Below, piece by piece: positions 1 to 11,331 of a stretch of DNA of 64,000 bases. The notes beneath the pieces were generated by a model. That model was not told where the DNA came from, did no database searches, and saw only the letters and a list, made by a program, of their open reading frames with translations. How positions within the stretch are numbered: position 1 is the first letter of the stretch; the number at the start of each line of letters is the position of its first letter. The DNA is from Adiantum capillus-veneris (lineage: Eukaryota; Streptophyta; Polypodiopsida; Polypodiales; Pteridaceae), in contig CM043943.1 of NCBI GenBank assembly GCA_014529385.2, forward strand, positions 101,907,855-101,971,854. Direction: 5' to 3'. The position numbers and the translations under genes were made by a program.

Positions 1-240
1 AAGTTTGGACAAGTGGTGGATCTTGAAACCAAAACCCCCTTACTGTATTAGAGCATAGCTTAGATAAGTGGTGGACCTAGCTGCCATGGAAAATGTTCAA
101 TGTGAACTGCTACAGGACCTTGCTATTAAATTTCTAAGTAGAGCTAGCTTCTTTAATGGAATCAAGGTTGGGAAAGTGGTGCATCTTGAAACCAAAAGCC
201 CTTTATTGTATTAAAGCATAGCTTGGCCAAGTGAGGGACC
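1..240 (+). repeat. dispersed TTGGACAAGTGGTGGACC motif copies
   Basis: Four degenerate copies of the window's main motif (near 4, 57, 166 and 220), followed by phrases such as 'cttgaaaccaaaa'. These are the left edge of the motif family that fills the first 20 kb. From 241 to 830 I see no gene; a 150-codon minus-strand open frame at 211-663 resembles nothing and overlaps the repeats. Confidence 0.7.
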
Positions 241-830
241 TAGTTTTAATGTGTGATGTCCAAAGAAAAGTATTACAAGACCTTGCTTTCCAATATTTGA
301 ATTGGTCAATTGGTTAAAACTAAGTATAAAACTTTGACCATTTTCTGCTCGAATTGGCAAAAAGCTAGTTTTAGACACCCCTAAATGAAAATGGTTTAGG
401 GTGGCCTTAAACAACGTTTTTTCAAAGACTTGAACAAAAGGGTTGCTGAAGAGTAATGAAAACTTATTATGGCTTGAAGTGCCTGAGTATGTGAAAACAA
501 GACTAGGTTTTCCACGAGGCAAAAGGTGACATACTAAGAACATTGGAAACTTAGGATTGACCATGTGGCCTAAACTTTGGCAAGTGAAGTGGTGGCCAAG
601 TTTTGTGGCACAGTGTGCACTTGGTCCTATATGTGTTGACCACTTGGCTAAATCTAGGACCATAAGGCTAAACCTTTGGCACCTTAAATATAGTATGGGA
701 CATAATCTAGAACTGCTATAGTAAATTAGTAGTATGGTTAATATGTTAATATTTGTATTATATTTAAGTATATGCTAAATATAATTTAAGTTCAAAATTT
801 CACTAATGAAGAATGTTCCCATTTAGCACT

Positions 831-1010
831 CCAGATGCGGAATCTTAGGGCAATGCCACAATGGGGTGACAAGGAAGCGCTTCCACGTGAGGTTTGGGGG
901 TAGCGCTCTTGATGGGGATGTGGAATATAGCGCTCTCGATGGCGGGGCTTGGGAGGCTGATCTTGGGATATAGTTTCGGGCGGGGTCCGGGGCAGCGCCC
1001 AAAGTTTTTT
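831..1010. other. GC-rich block in AT-rich surroundings
   Basis: About 180 bases are clearly richer in G+C than their neighbours. They contain two AGCGCTC(T/C)(C/T)GATGG phrases and a GGGGTCCGGGGCAGCGCCC stretch, and end at a poly-T run. The minus strand is open (823-1062), but the peptide looks compositional. It may be a piece of an LTR or other repeat; I cannot assign it. Confidence 0.4.
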
Positions 1011-1593
1011 TTTTTAAAGTGAATTCATAGTATAGAGTTACGCATGTTTTGCATATTTTCAACCATGATTTCTTTAATTTTGGCCATGTGAATTGGTTAA
1101 TGTTTTATATTTATTTTGTTTTTTTTTAATCCTATGATAAAACATGGACTTGTAGCATACATGGCATTCTAATAAACCCTATCAAGATTAGACACAGAGA
1201 GAGCTCACGAGAAATGCACACAGAGAGAGCAGGCGAGCAGCAAACACACAGAAAGCGCACACAGATCGCACACAGTTGGAGTATACGCGCACGTAGAGGA
1301 GCAAGCTCGGCATCGTACACAACACACTGGTGGAGCGCACAGGATTGAAAGTTCGCGCACAAGATAAAGAAACAGCAGCGTACGCAACGCTTTCCACAAG
1401 GGCAGGATCGGGCATAGCTTCTTCTCAGGAGACATTGCACACCTCACGAATAGAGAAAAAGCAGGTATTTCTCTCTCTCTCACTCTCTGTCTTTCTCCAT
1501 ATAGAGAAGATGGTTCTCTGTAACTCTTCTTGCACACACACTCTCTCGTCAAAAGACAGAGATACGTAGCTTAAAAATATCCCCACAAACATA

Positions 1594-1863
1594 CACATAT
1601 TCCCACACATCGTCTTCCTCTCTTCCACATACATAACCACAGTGAAATCTGTTATCTTGTTGTCTCTCTCTTGAAAATACATGCACATATTCCCACACAT
1701 CGTCTTCCTTACTTCCACATACATAACCACAGTGAAATCTATTATCTTGTTGTCTCTCTCTTGAAAATACGTACACATATTCCCATACATCGTCTTCCTC
1801 TCTTCCACATACATAAACACAGTGAAATCTGTTATCTTTCTCTCTCTCCTCTCTCTAGAAAAT
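1594..1863. repeat. 90-bp tandem repeat, three copies
   Basis: The phrase CACATATTCCCACACATCG starts at 1594, 1684 and 1774, an exact 90-base period; each unit runs through 'cttccacatacataaccacagtgaaatctgtt' and a CT-rich tail. It is flanked by CT microsatellite DNA (1467-1500, 1838-1930) and a TCTA run near 1883-1905. Open frames on both strands here are by-products of the repeat. Confidence 0.85.
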
Positions 1864-1870
1864 AGGTATT

Positions 1871-1903
<33 letters not shown>

Positions 1904-2370
1904 CTCTGTATCTTGCTATCTCTCTCTTGAAAATACATGCTCATGTATGTGTGCGTCTGTGTTATCTATGTGTATGTATGTATATTTGTGTTATTTCATT
2001 GTAATACTCATACATAATGCAGATACACAATTACACTTAATTACGATATGCACACATAGTATATATACATACATAAATATCATAAATAACTAACACATTG
2101 TAATACTAGTAAACTTGAATGGAAGACTTACTTGCGTGATCTGTTAAAGTCGATTCTTGTAGCGAGTTCTGGATGTATGCTGAGCTGATTATCCTCTAAT
2201 CCATTTGTAGATATGATTGTAACTTCTGTTTCTCAAAAATAGTAGTGTTGTTTAGTGACACACCTAATGGACATAAATGGTTGAAACTAGGACATGTAGA
2301 CCAAAAATACGAGTATTTCTTTGGATGAATATATACACTTTTTGGGACCCTTACCACAAGTGGTCAATCC

Positions 2371-2466
2371 TTGTACACTCAATCCTTCTTGGTATCTAGG
2401 TTGGACAAGTGGTGGACCTTGTACACTCAATCCTTCTTGGTATCTAGGTTGGACAAGTGGTGGACC
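2371..2466 (+). repeat. 48-bp tandem duplication carrying the main motif
   Basis: Two almost identical 48-base units begin 'ttgtacactcaatcc' at 2371 and 2419, each ending in a full TTGGACAAGTGGTGGACC. Between 2500 and 2860 the DNA is very AT-rich, with repeated 'tttaaatttaggcgg'-type phrases and no visible gene. Confidence 0.8.
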
Positions 2467-2865
2467 TTGTTCAAATTCTCTAACCACTCTCTCTAACATG
2501 GTGACATAATTTAGGTGTGATAAATTCACATCTATGCAAACTAATATCAGTTTAGGCTTGTTAATTTGAATTTGTTTGAATTTATGTACAATATAATGAT
2601 TTGAGGTTTGCATATTTGAATGTAGGTGGTATAATGATATCTTTTTGTGGTAAACTTAAATTTAAAATAAATTTCGCATGGAATATTTTAAATTTAAGTG
2701 GTAAAAATTAAATTTTTATAAAAAAGTTTGAATTTTAAAATTTAGTCGGGATATTTAAAATTTGGGACGGATATTTTAAATTTAGGCGATCAGATTTTGA
2801 ATTTTAAATTTAGGCGGGAAGGTTTTGAATTTATAGCGAGATCTCCCTTACATAAGAGAGTATAG

Positions 2866-4812
2866 GTTGGACAAGTTGGTGGAGCATCGTTTTCTCCATG
2901 TTTCAATGGAGCCTAGCTTGGACAAGTGGTGGACCTTTGTTTCGCTCTATGTTTCAATAGAGTTAGCTTGGACAAGTGGTGGACCTTGGAACCAAACCCC
3001 CATGTAAAACCTATCATGTTCACTCCAAGTGGTGAGAAAGAATAACCTTAATGATATATCTTTATAGGTTGGACAAGTGGTGGACCTTAACACCCACATA
3101 TTCTTAATATAATGGAATAGAGTGGAAAAGTGGTGAATCTTGAGAGCAAACCACTCATGCTACTAGCAATAATAAGTTGGACAAGTGGTGGACCTTGAAT
3201 GTAAACCCCCCATCTACGAAATATCGTGGGTTTAAGGTATTTAGATGGAGCCTAGCATCTTGGACACATGGTGCACCTTGCTTCTCTTCATGTTTCAATG
3301 GAGCCTATCTTGGACAAATGGTGGAGCATCCTTCTCTCCATGTTTCAATGGACCCTAGCTTGCACAAGTGGTGGACCTTTTCTTCTCTCTATGTTTCAAT
3401 AGAGTTAACTTGGACAATTGGTGGAGCTTGAAACCAAACCCCAATGAAAAACCTATCATGGTTACTCCAAGTCGTGAGAAAGAATAACCTTTAAGATATA
3501 GCCTTATAGGTTGGACAGGTGGTGGACCTTAACACCCAGATATCCTTAATATAATGACATAGAGTGATAAAGTGGTGAATCTTGAGACAAAGCCACTCAT
3601 GCTACTAGCGATAATAACTTGGACAAGTGGTGGCCCTTGCATGTAAACCCCCCATGTACAAATTATCTTGCGTTTAAGGTATTTCGATGAAGCCTAGCAT
3701 CTTGGAGACATGGTGCAGCTTGCTTCTTTTCATGTTTCGATGGAGCCTATCTTCCACCAATGGGGGATCATCCTTCTCTAAATGTCTCAATGGAGCCTAG
3801 CTTGGACAAGTGGTGGACCTTTTCTTCTCTCTATGTTTCCATAGAGCTAGCTTGGACAAGTGGTGGACCTTGGAACCAAACCCCCATGTAAAACATATCA
3901 TGGTCATTCCAAGTGGTGAGAAATAATACCCTTTAAGATATACCCTTATAGGTTGGACAAGTGGTCGACCTTAACACGCAGATCTTCTTAACGTAATGAC
4001 ATAGAGTGGAAAAGTGGTGAATCTTGAGACCAAACCACTCATGCTACTAGAGATAATAGGTTGGACAAGTGGTGGACCTTGAATGTAAACCCCCCATGTA
4101 CAAAATATCGTGGGTTTAAGGTATTTCAATGGATCTTAGCATCTTGGAGACATGGTGCAGCTTGCTTCTCTTCATGTTTCAATGGAGCCTATCTTGGACA
4201 AATGGTGGAGCATCCTTCTCTCCATGTTTCAATGGACCCTAGCTTGGACAAGTGGTGGACCTTCGCTTCTCTCTATGTTTTAATAGAGTTATCTTGGACA
4301 AGTGGTGGACCTTGGAACCAAACCCCCATGTAAAACCTTTCATGGTCATTCCAAGTGGTCAGAAAGAATACCCTTTAAGATATAGCCTTATAGGTTGGAC
4401 AAGTGGTGGACCTTAACACCCAGATCTTCTTAATATAATGACATAGAGTGGAAAAGTGGTGAATCTTGAGACCAAACCACTCATGCTACTAGGGAGAATA
4501 GGTTGGACAACTAGTGGACTTTGAATTTAAACCCCACATATACAAAATATCATGGGTTTAAGGTATTTCAATGGAGCCTAGCATCTCGAAGACATGGTGC
4601 ATATTGCTTCTCTTCATGTTTCAATGGAGCGTATTTTGGACAAATGGTGGAGCATCCTTCTCTCCATGTTTCAATGGACCCCTAGATTGGACAAGTGGTG
4701 GACCTTTGCTTCTCTCTAGTTTTCAATATAGTTAGCCTGTATTAGACAATTAGTAGACGTCGAATCTCTCCATGTTGTCTAAAGGTGAGCTTGGACAAGT
4801 GGTGGACCTTGT
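2866..4812 (+). repeat. higher-order array (~440 bp period) of the main motif, + orientation
   Basis: The landmark 'aaaccccc(a)atgtaaaacc' recurs at about 2994, 3438, 3877 and 4319, giving periods of 439-444 bases. Each unit holds six or seven copies of the TTGGACAAGTGGTGGACC motif separated by phrases such as 'ctccatgtttcaatgga'. More than four units are present. The array ends about 70 bases before the splice acceptor of the composite gene. Open frames inside it encode repeated LDKWWTL-like peptides, which I read as by-products. Confidence 0.9.
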
Positions 4813-4885
4813 ATTCACACAAACTTAATTCATTACAAAAAAGTATATGCTAAAATAACATTTGGTTTTTTTTGTTTCAGGAAAG

Positions 4886-6073
4886 ATGGCTCCAAAAAAA
4901 CAGGTTGCAAGGGTTGGTGTCTCAGTTGACTATACTTGCAATGATCTTAGGAAATGGTATTTGGACATACATGGTATAGAGGGTGCACAATTTCATAAGG
5001 TGCATCTATTTATTGCCAAAAAGGAGAATGACAGCTTGTTTGAAGATGTTGGACAAGTTGTGGAAGCATCTGTCTCTGTGGTTGATAGTCCTCCGGAGGT
5101 GGAATGCATTGACATTCTAGTTCCAATGAATCTAGAATTTCAACTGTCTCCAGGAGCATATGCATTGGAGCGCATGTCTAGAAACAAAGAAGAGACAATG
5201 TTTTCTCGAGGATGGAAGTTTGCAGAATCAAATCCAAACATCACAGCAGATCAACTTCAAAGATCCATCATTGCCACACTACAACGAAAAAAGGTGAAAG
5301 CGTCACGACCACCATCCACAAAGAAGCAAGCAAAAGTGCAAAAAGTAGCAGCTAAGCGAACTAGTTCCATTTTGGATGTAGACAAGGCATCTTTGGCATC
5401 CTCATCAACAGAGGGTTCAATGTCAAAGATGAGAATTGTGGATCCAGATGTTTTAGAAGTTGAGGCCATGAAGGGACAAGAAAAAGATACAGGTGGAATG
5501 AATAAGTACATAAATTATTTTCCTTTCCAATATAGGGAATTTGATATCCCTATTCAAAATTGTTGGCTTGCTCCTGATCACTATAATGCACGTATTATGG
5601 ATAAAAAACACGCTGAAAGTGTGTTATTTGGATTTTCACGGAGTACGACCAAGCTTGCAGCATGTGCATATTTGATGCCTGTTCGAAATGCAAAATCAAA
5701 GAAGGGGACTCCTTTGGCAGTAGAAGAGGTAGAGGAGCAAAAAATTAAAGATTATCATTATTGGATTCTTGATGGGCAGCATTCAATCTATGCTGCAAAA
5801 GTTTTGCTTCACAATGAACAAAACAACAAAGAGATATTTGAAAGACTGATTAGCGTGTATAAATTTAGAAAGGCTCGCATTGTTGTGAATGCTCCTCCAT
5901 TTGTTGCAACTGCTATATCTGCCATTTCAAATGAGGAGGCTCAGGCATTGTATGTCAAGCAACGTTACAGCCAAATATTGAGACATTTACGGAGTCAATG
6001 GATCTTCTCAGGACGACCACCAAAGGAAGCAACTGGAATTGCAGAGGGACATGCATCTCGTGCCGGATGGGAT
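4886..6073 (+). CDS. exon 1: ParB/DndB-like DGQH-domain region
   Basis: 396 codons from the ATG preceding APKKQ. I prefer this start because the open frame further upstream lies in an intron ending TTTGTTTCAG. Residues 1-140 are of unknown type; 150-200 are basic and Ser-rich (KKVKASRPPSTKKQAK), a likely nuclear-localisation linker. Residues about 225-390 hold 'YWILDGQHSIYAAKVLL' with DGQHS at 296-300, the signature loop of ParB-like and DndB/DGQHR proteins (DGxHR). These domains bind or cut DNA, or bind nucleotides, in bacteria. The final Arg of the usual DGQHR is Ser here. The exon ends at a good donor (GAT|GTAAGT, phase 0) before an 84-base intron. The domain call is motif-based; its activity is unknown. 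Confidence 0.65.
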
Positions 6074-6157
6074 GTAAGTTATTTTCTTTTTCTTTTTGAT
6101 AGTGTTTAATTAACAAATCTTGCTCAATAGTTTAATTATTTCTCTATTTCTTTTTAG

Positions 6158-7538
6158 GCTTTTCTTCGATTGGCAAGAATGAGTGCAGCAGCAAGTTGGA
6201 TTGCTAAACAGGCACACATGGTCACGTACTCTGATTTAGTTTATGATTGCTGGATATAAATCATTTAAAAGCTAGAAGAGGAGAATAAGAAACCCCCAAC
6301 AACTGTATTTAGATACCTTTGTGGCCTTGAGGAATGAGAGGTAAAGACTATTCAAGAAGAGATTAAAGATGAAAAGATTTTACTGTCAAAGAGTGCAAAG
6401 GATGGTGATGCAACTGACATGTATGATCAAATCAAGCAGTTGAAGCAAGACAAATTGATTCAAGATGCACTTCTTGAAGGCTTCAACAATTTGAATGAGT
6501 CTTCACCATGTAAAGACTGGGAGGAGGTGGTCAAAATGTATAACATCAATGATGTTGTTTATAAAACAATTTTAATGCTATGCGAGGAATGGATCAAATC
6601 TAGTTTGATGCGTGGAACAAAGAAAATGGCTTTTCCAGATGGAGCAATAAAATACATGCAATGGGCAATTCACCTTCAAAAGGAGAAAACTAAGCCTAGA
6701 GATTTTCCATGGTCAATCTATGTGGTGAGCCTACAAATGGAAGGCAATCTCTACTTGATGCGCCACTTCAATAATAAAGTGCCTATTGGCTTATGTGTTT
6801 TAGATATGACAAAAAACGTTGGAGGCAATTTGAAGTGGAGTGAGGAGACATTTGACAATGCTCTAGATGGGATCTTGGCTATTGCTGGAGGGTCAACAGA
6901 TCCTGGATTTGTCTTTCTTGCATTTGTGGATTTCACTAACTTCACAAAATTGCAATGTGCCTTTCACGCCATGGGAGATAATCTGAGCTACCATTGTTGT
7001 GGTGCATTGCATCACTTTCCATCAGCTCCTTGCAAAGGAGAAATTCAATTCCTAACAGTTATTGCCTTCTTGGGACAAGGCAATGCATTTGAAGACCTGA
7101 GAAGAAGATCAGAGGAACATCCCATGCCAATTGATTGTTCTCTTCTTCAAGTAGCAGATAACGATATGTCAGATTTGCAATATTTGGAGGCCAAAAAAAG
7201 AGCTTTGGTCAAGCACTACATTTGTACATATTGTTTTGAAGACCGCAAGCTTGTTGATGTTTTTGGTGATGGCTCCTTGGTTGCACAAGAAGGAATACAA
7301 CAGAAAAAAGAAGTTATATGCTTAATTGATAGTGTGGAGGAGGCAAAAAACGTGAAGACCATGCTGCTAGACTTTGCTAAGTCTCATGAAGATATAAAAA
7401 AATGGGTTGGACTTCAACAATCCACTTCGTAATCAGATGACATTGTGCCTGTTACAGAGGAGTGCTCTCCACAAAGAGAAGAAGAACAAGAACAACAACA
7501 TCCTCTGTCAATGGAGGACTTTTTGGAAATGGAGACAC
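6158..7538 (+). pseudogene. exon 2: degenerate permuted DNA methyltransferase-like region
   Basis: It starts after TTTCTTTTTAG in frame with exon 1 (GWD|AFLRLARM). Three stops occur close together (6257 TAA, 6266 TAA, 6335 TGA), then about 337 clean codons from 6419, then TAA at 7430 with coherent sequence beyond. Around residue 612 'VLDMTKN' sits where beta-class N6/N4 DNA methyltransferases have DPPY, followed by W..ETFDNAL and a hydrophobic strand ending 'FVFLAFVDF'. Around 765 'LVDVFGDGSLVAQEG' resembles the SAM-binding FxGxG motif with the next strand 'EVICLID'. DPPY-like before FxGxG is the permuted order found in prokaryotic ParB-methyltransferase fusions. PPY is not conserved, so catalysis is doubtful. 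The exon ends GAGACAC|GTATGT, phase 1. The fold call is inference. Confidence 0.5.
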
Positions 7539-10132
7539 GTATGTTTTGAGTTTCTTGTGCATGTTAGTGTTTCTTGTTACTGATTTGATAATCTTAATGT
7601 TATATTTTTCTTTATATAATATTGATTGAGTTTGTATTTTTTATCTCAAGCATTCAAGGTTTGAATGTAAATAATAAATTACTTGAGTTTTTGAATGGTG
7701 GATCTCTAAACTAAAACTATAACATTTAATACTCACAAAGACTTAATTACTTAAGAGCTTGAACTCAATAAGTTTTGGACCTTTTATCAATACCCCCTTG
7801 ATATGATACATTAGATCGTAGCATGGTTAAATGGTGATGCTTCATAAATTGAACCTAGCTTAGACAGGTGTTGGAGCCTAAATTTAAACTAACCTTGCTA
7901 GAAGGGATCTTATGTTTGGACTTTGAGAACTAGCATAAGTAATCAATTAGAGCATAGATTAGACATGTGGTGGTGGCCTTAGAGACCAAAATCTTAATGA
8001 GCTTGGAAAGGTATTTAAGTACTGCAATTTACTTAGTTTTAGTACTCACTAAAGGCATAGCTTGACAAAAGGTGGACCTTACATGGATCCTAATTTCAAG
8101 AGGTGTGGTAGACCTTCAAACCAAGATCATATAGCTTGGACATGTGGTGGACCTTGCATGGAGACTAGTTTAGACAAGTGTGGTACACCTTGTAACCAAC
8201 ACCCATTTGTTATATTAGCTTGGACAAGTGGTGGACCTTGCTTTTATGTTTCAATGGAGCATATATTTGGACAGGTGGTAGACCTTTTTTCTCTCCATGC
8301 TTCAATGGAGAGAAACATTAGCTTGGACAAGTGGTGGACCTTGCTTTTATGTTTAAAGGAGCATATTTCGGACAAGTGGTAGACATTGTTTCTCTCCATG
8401 GTTCAATGGAACCCACCTTAGACAAGTGAAGTACCTTGAAACCAAACCCCCATAATACAACCTACTAAATAGGTTGGAAAATTGGTGGTATATGAAACCA
8501 TCCATGATAGAGCATAGTATAGGTGAAAACGCAGTGGTCCTTATATCAATTACCCATGCATAGCTTGGACAAGTGGTGGACCTTGATTCTCTCTATGTTT
8601 CAATGGATCCTATCTTGTACTATAGATATATCTTACTTATTTCCATGCCTCAATGGATTGTAGCTTGGATAAGGAGTGGACCTTCAAACAAAACTCCACA
8701 GCATAGTATATATTAACAATTCATGGGTTTTATAGAGATTTTCTTGCCTATTTTGGAGAGTTGGTACACCTTTATTCTCCATTCTTCAATGGATCTGAGG
8801 TTGGACAAGCGAAGCTGGAGAAGTGGTCAACCTTAAAATGAAACCTCCCATGCTACAACCCATCATAGATCGTATATGTAGTGGACCTTGAAACTCTTTT
8901 ATGTCCTTAGCTTAGAGAAGCATTCCACTCTTTATTATCTCCATACATGAAGGCAAGGTTGGACAAGTGATGGACCTTCAAACCAGAATCTCTATGCAAT
9001 AATAGGCAAGTGGTGGAGCTTGTTTTCTCCATGTTCCAATGGAGCCTAGCTTAGACAAACAATGGAGCTTGCTTCTCTCCATGTTTCAATGGATCCTAGC
9101 TTAGAAAAGTGGTGGAGCTTTGATTCTCTCCATGTTCCAATGGACCATAGCTTAGACAAGTGGTAGACCGTGAAAAAACCCCCCGTATACAACATATTAT
9201 GGGGTTTTCATGTTTCAATGGCACCTAGCTTGGACAAATGGTAGAGCTTGCTTCTCTTTATGTTTCAATGGGTCCAATATTAGCCAAGTGGTGGACCTTG
9301 AAACAAGAATCCCCCCCCCCCCCCCATGTACAACGTATTATGGGTTTTGAAAGCACTGGGAGAAAATAATAGCTTTGATAAGTGGTGGACCTTGCTTCTC
9401 TCCATGCTTCAATGGAGCCGAGGTTGGACACATGTTGGAGAGAAGATGGTTGCCCATGAAATAAGACCATGCATGCTATAATCAATCATATGTTGTACAC
9501 ATGGTGGACCTTGCAATTGTTTTATATGCCTAACTTGGACAAGTGGAGGACCCTTGATTACCTCCAGATATCAACAACAAGCCAAGTTTGGACAAGTGTA
9601 GTACCACCAAACCAGAATCTCTATGCTACAATAGAGTATAGGTAGGACACGCACTGAACCTTGATATCAAACCATCCATGCTACTAGAGATGATAGGTTT
9701 CACATGTGGTGGAACCTTGTATCAATGTTCTATGTGTAGTTTTTGACTAGTGATAGACCTTGAAACTAATCCCTCTAGGCTACAAGAAAAAAGAGATGGA
9801 TGAGGAGGCTAGACTACTTTTGTTGCATCAATGCATCCCATGTTACCACATATACTATAGGGTTCTTGGATAAGTGTTGGATCTTGTGTCAATGCTCCAT
9901 GTCTAGCTTGGACAAGTGGTGGACCTTGGTTCTCTCTATGCTTCAAATGGGCAATAGATTGGAGACACAGTGGCCTTTTTTTTCCAATGATTTTATTTTT
10001 TGGAAACCTTGGAGGCACCATGTAAGAGGCACTCTAAGTCTTCCATACAATGGACCTATTGGACTATAAAATAATGATATCTTTCTTTGATATTGTCATT
10101 ATTTTATGCATAATATTTTCTTCTTTTTGCAG
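7539..10132 (+). repeat. 2.6-kb putative intron filled with + strand motif repeats
   Basis: It lies between donor CAC|GTATGT and acceptor TTCTTTTTGCAG. From about 7,780 it contains dozens of diverged TTGGACAAGTGGTGGACC copies and 'ctccatgtttcaatgga' phrases, all in + orientation, without the clean 440-base period of the upstream array. A run of 15 C is at 9311-9325. No gene is seen; open frames here are short and repeat-derived. Confidence 0.6.
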
Positions 10133-10693
10133 ACACAAAGGAGTTAAGTGATATAAAAACTAGATGTATTTCACACTATGATTGGCATGAAGATCCTTTT
10201 GGGACACCAACTTTTCCTATTCCCAAAGATGTAATTTTCCATATTAACGGTGTGGATTTTGAAGTGCGACTTTCATGTATTGAAGGAGCTGGTTATGGGC
10301 TATTTGTGCATACTACCCTGGAAAGTGGTTTGACTATTCTAAACTATGGAGGGCATAAGTATAGATTTCAAGACTGGAAAAAGATATGCAAAATTTTTCC
10401 AAGAGCTTATAAATATTCTCTTCTAGAGGATCCAAACATAGAAGAAGAGGAAGATCAATCATACATTATTGGTTGTGTAGAAGAAGGAAACGTGTCGGGC
10501 TATATAAATAGTTCTCACAGTACAAATGTCTGTCCCAACGTACGCTATACATTTGATCCAAATTTGCCACCTTGGCATAAATGCACCTCTTCACACATCA
10601 AGTCAGAAGAATATGGCCATGTATGCATTGAGACTATTTGTCAAGTTGAAGGAGGAGAAGAGTTGTTTGCTGACTATAACTCTACTTGACATT
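10133..10693 (+). CDS. exon 3: SET domain
   Basis: The exon opens in phase 1 after TTTTTGCAG and is open from 10133 to TGA at 10687. SET motifs run in order: EGAGYGLFV (the GxG-LF strand) near 10,280; IIGCVEEGNVSGYINSS near 10,470-10,510 and the NVCPNVRY part of the N-H-S-C-x-P-N motif; then VCIETICQVEGGEELFADY near 10,620-10,677, matching the terminal G-E-E-L-x-x-D-Y with its catalytic Tyr. SET domains transfer methyl groups from SAM to protein lysines, usually histones. The NHSC pair is degenerate (NSSHSTNVCPN), as in several plant SET proteins. After the TGA a phase-1 donor (CATT|GTAAAG) would join to the next exon; read alone, this block ends at DYNST. Confidence 0.7.
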
Positions 10694-11331
10694 GTAAAGT
10701 ATTGTACATGGATGGAAATCTCAAGTACATGCATCATTTTCATTTTTCATGGATGAAATCTCAAGTGAATATAACATTTGATTATTGTTTAGTTTATGCT
10801 CAACGAGAATCTAGAGTGCTCTTATGCTTTGTGTGTTGTCTAACTTATTTGACTACCTTGGCCATAGAATCTTGATTCTACTCTGGATTTGTGATAGATC
10901 TTACCAAAATTTAATCAATGTCTAGGTTGGACAAGTGGTGGGGCTTCAAACATTACTGTCTTAAACAAGTGGAGTTATCTTACTTGAATAAGTGGTGGCC
11001 TTTGAATCTAAATCTAAGCCAAATCTCTAATTGTTTACTTGTAGTCTAGGTTGGACATTTGGTGGACCTTGTATCCATGTTTCCTCAACAAGGGTGGCTT
11101 TTAGTTTTCACTTTAAGTACTCATGTTTAATAAAGTGTAGGATGGAAAATTTTGAGTTAGTAGATTGTATTTTAGACAAGTGGTGTTTGGTGTACGAATG
11201 CTGAAAATGGTTGCAAGGATTCTAACAACGACTTTACCTTAAATAAATTTCTTACTAGGAGTTCTACATATAAATATGGTGAATAAAATTCTAGTGGTTT
11301 TGAGATACCATTTGTGTGTGTGTTTTCTTAG
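10694..11331 (+). other. putative intron or intergenic spacer with scattered motif copies
   Basis: 638 bases between the SET exon and the FCP1-like exon. It holds four or five diverged + strand motif copies (10,921; 10,972; 11,045; 11,170) and ends in a pyrimidine-rich TGTGTGTTTTCTTAG acceptor. If the TGA at 10687 is the true stop, this is instead the 3' region of the SET gene. Confidence 0.4.

Noticed and set aside
211-663. 150-codon minus-strand open frame
   Set aside because: It overlaps motif copies, has no domain or splice support, and its composition reflects the repeat.
3177-4333. Repeated open frames encoding LDKWWTL/LGQMVEHPSLHVSM peptides, as if a repetitive protein
   Set aside because: They follow the DNA repeat, appear on both strands and in several arrays, shift frame between units and lack consistent starts or splice sites.
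6257-6337. RNA editing (U-to-C) as known in fern and hornwort organelles to explain the internal stops
   Set aside because: The surroundings are clearly nuclear (spliceosomal introns, LTR elements) and such editing is known only in plastids and mitochondria. Decay is the simpler reading; RNA data would decide.
9311-9325. Run of 15 C as a possible programmed slippage or G-quadruplex signal
   Set aside because: It lies in decayed repeats with no coding frame across it, and one C-tract alone does not make a quadruplex motif.
7539-10132. Separate gene in the 2.6-kb interval
   Set aside because: Only repeat-derived short frames; the flanking exons join in phase across it.
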